This document shows positions 5,736 through 6,772 of a DNA stretch of 6,772 nucleotides, one piece after another. Within the stretch, counting starts at the first letter, position 1, and every line of letters starts with the position of its first letter. The notes under the pieces are model-generated. The model worked only from the letters and a program-made list of their open reading frames with translations. It ran no database searches and had not been told where the DNA came from. This stretch comes from Paracoccaceae bacterium (GTDB lineage: Bacteria > Pseudomonadota > Alphaproteobacteria > Rhodobacterales > Rhodobacteraceae). A program made the translations under genes and the position numbers. The stretch covers positions 1 to 6,772 of the forward strand of contig PWWF01000259.1 of the NCBI GenBank assembly GCA_003561595.1, given 5' to 3'.

Positions 5736-6665
5736 ATGCAGGCCCTGGCCGATGTCATCCTGCCGGTGTTTCTGGTCATCGGCTTTGGCTATGTCGCACG
5801 CTGGCGGCAGCTCATCTCGGATGCGCAGGTCGACGGGGTCGTGCTGTTCACGCAGAATTTCGCCATTCCCTGCCTGTTGTTCGTGGCCATCGCGCGGCTG
5901 GATCTGGGGCAGAATTTCGAATGGCGGCTGCTGACCAGCTTTTATGTTGGCGCGATTGCGGGCTTTGTGCTGGGCTTTGCAGGCGCGCGGATCTTCTTTC
6001 GCCGCGACTGGGAGGATTGCACCGCCATCGGCTTTGTCGCGCTGTTCTCGAACTCGGTCCTGCTGGGGCTGCCGCTGACCGAGCGCGCCTATGGCGCGGA
6101 CGCGCTGGCTGCGAATTACGCCATCATCGCGCTGCATTCGCCGATCTGCTACGCTATCGGCATCACCACGATGGAGGTGCTGCGCAATCGCGGCGGGCGC
6201 GCGCGCGACAGCGCTGCCGCAGTGCTCTCGGCCATGTTCCGCAATGCGCTGGTGATTGGCATTACGCTGGGCTTTATCGTCAACCTGACCGAACTGCCCC
6301 TGCCCGGCGTAATGGATCAGGCGCTTGATCTGATGGTGCGCGCGGCCCTGCCCGCGGCCCTGTTCTCGCTGGGGGGCGTGCTCTACCGCTACCGCCCCGA
6401 GGGGGATCTGCGCACCATCGGCTTTGTCGTGGCCCTCTCGCTCATCGTGCACCCGGCCATTACCTACGGGCTCGCGCGCGGCTTCGGGATCAGCACCGAA
6501 GCGCTGCGCTCTGCCACCCTCACCGCTGCCATGGCGCCTGGGGTGAATGCCTATGTCTTTGCAAACATGTATGGCCGGGCCAGACGGGTCGCGGCCTCTT
6601 CCGTGCTGATCGGCACCGCCGGGGTCATGCTGACCGGCTGGGTCTGGCTTTATATCCTGCCCTGA
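5736..6665 (+). CDS. AEC-family (auxin efflux carrier type) membrane transporter
   Basis: This 309-residue inner-membrane protein has about ten hydrophobic segments in two groups of five, the usual length and layout of the AEC family (bacterial members include MdcF, proposed for malonate). Approximate membrane segments lie at residues 5-22, 34-53, 66-84, 97-115, 123-144, 166-186, 197-214, 225-245, 257-279 and 289-308. Family hallmarks are IPCLLF in segment 2 (44-49), FSNSVLLGLPL at 104-114 with Asn106 and Pro113, and APGVNAYVFA in the second half, beginning near residue 266. The start ATG at 5736 directly follows the stop codon of the MBL gene with no gap and has only a weak ribosome binding site, so it is probably translated by coupling. 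Its substrate cannot be read from sequence; organic anions are typical. It is the only gene in the run without an obvious link to wall or DNA metabolism, and may be a later addition to the operon's end. Confidence 0.9.
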   Translation: MQALADVILPVFLVIGFGYVARWRQLISDAQVDGVVLFTQNFAIPCLLFVAIARLDLGQNFEWRLLTSFYVGAIAGFVLGFAGARIFFRRDWEDCTAIGFVALFSNSVLLGLPLTERAYGADALAANYAIIALHSPICYAIGITTMEVLRNRGGRARDSAAAVLSAMFRNALVIGITLGFIVNLTELPLPGVMDQALDLMVRAALPAALFSLGGVLYRYRPEGDLRTIGFVVALSLIVHPAITYGLARGFGISTEALRSATLTAAMAPGVNAYVFANMYGRARRVAASSVLIGTAGVMLTGWVWLYILP

Positions 6666-6710
6666 GCGGCAAGCAGCCCTTCAGCACCCACTGGGCCAGC
6701 CCCGACCCCA

Positions 6711-6733
6711 TCTTCATCTTGCCAAAAATACTC
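6711..6733 (-). repeat. Possible dispersed intergenic motif
   Basis: Read on the - strand, this segment contains TATTTTTGGCAAGATGAAG, an A/T-rich block that stands out against its GC-rich surroundings. From memory, very similar strings (a TATTT run, then GCCAAGA or GGCAAGA, then TGAAGA) recur in intergenic regions of Rhodobacterales genomes. I cannot verify this from one copy. It lies 45 nt after the transporter stop codon. Its function is unknown. Confidence 0.35.
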
Positions 6734-6753
6734 ACCTGCACGCCGCCTGCACC

Positions 6754-6772
6754 ATGCGAGTCATCGGCTATG
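6754..6772 (+). CDS. Possible start of a further gene, cut by the window end
   Basis: An ATG at 6754 opens six codons, MRVIGY, before the sequence stops. The string V-I-G-Y shortly after the start Met is typical of serine recombinases and resolvases, which commonly continue as A-R-V-S with the catalytic Ser. Six residues cannot establish this, there is no good Shine-Dalgarno sequence upstream, and the ATG may be chance. Just before it, CCTGCAC occurs twice with an 11-nt period (6735-6741 and 6746-6752). Confidence 0.2.

Larger units (their letters stand above)
127..6665 (+). other. Probable seven-gene operon
   Basis: Seven genes share one strand. Three junctions are overlapping or abutting (TGATG at 2299-2303, ATGA at 4938-4941, TGAATG at 5733-5738) and two more have gaps of 42 and 22 nt. 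No intrinsic terminator with a T-run is visible at any junction, including the tmk-holB palindrome. A single transcript is the simplest reading, with possible attenuation or mRNA processing at 2939-3011. After the last gene no hairpin plus T-run is seen either, so termination may be Rho-dependent or lie outside the window. Confidence 0.7.

Noticed and set aside
4875..6452. 525-codon open frame on the - strand across the TatD, MBL and transporter genes
   Set aside because: It is the antisense of three clearly recognisable proteins. Its product is dominated by Gln, His, Arg, Ala and Gly and shows no domain. Long antisense frames are common where third positions are mostly G or C.
6668..6723. 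GGCAAG (6668-6673) with CTTGCC (6718-6723) as a terminator stem
   Set aside because: Six base pairs around a 44-nt loop, followed by an A-run, is not terminator-like and is probably chance.
6624..6771. Open frame on the - strand entering from the window end and overlapping the transporter's 3' end
   Set aside because: It is open only by chance over a short distance, overlaps a solid gene by more than 40 bases, and its residues derive in part from the suspected repeat motif.

Overview
The window looks like a chromosomal segment of a GC-rich alphaproteobacterium, most probably of the order Rhodobacterales (the Rhodobacter/Paracoccus/Roseobacter relatives). This rests on the strong G/C preference at third codon positions, the style of the protein sequences, and the gene order: SPOR lipoprotein, D-Ala-D-Ala carboxypeptidase, tmk, holB, TatD-type DNase, PhnP-like metallo-beta-lactamase-fold hydrolase. 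No rRNA, tRNA, CRISPR array or insertion sequence is visible.

Layout. Positions 1-126 hold no convincing gene and probably carry the upstream control region. Seven genes follow, all on the + strand: a SPOR-domain lipoprotein (127-1083), a penicillin-binding-protein-5-type D,D-carboxypeptidase (1126-2301), thymidylate kinase tmk (2301-2930), the clamp-loader subunit delta' gene holB (3024-4133), a TatD/YcfH-family metal-dependent DNase (4156-4941), an MBL-fold hydrolase (4938-5735) and an AEC-family membrane transporter (5736-6665). The junctions are 42 nt, 1-nt overlap, 93 nt, 22 nt, 4-nt overlap and 0 nt, so this reads as one operon. The last 107 bases contain a short motif that may be a dispersed intergenic repeat, and possibly the first six codons of another gene, MRVIGY, which resembles the start of serine recombinases but is too short to identify.

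How the genes fit together. The first two genes act on the cell envelope: the SPOR domain is expected to bind stripped septal glycan strands, and the carboxypeptidase trims peptidoglycan stem peptides. tmk makes dTDP for DNA synthesis, holB is part of the polymerase III clamp loader, and the TatD-type enzyme is a nuclease. The MBL hydrolase and the AEC transporter have no certain substrate. The cluster joins septal wall maturation with DNA replication supply and is a conserved neighbourhood, not a new system.

The most unusual structure is the tmk-holB junction. It is the only wide gap in an otherwise tight operon, and a long near-perfect palindrome fills most of it: 28-nt arms at 2939-2966 and 2984-3011 with two mismatches. 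Its loop is a four-tract C-rich run whose complement is a textbook G-quadruplex sequence. The 3' arm ends at the holB ribosome binding site. This could be a REP-like element, an attenuator, or a control on delta' production.
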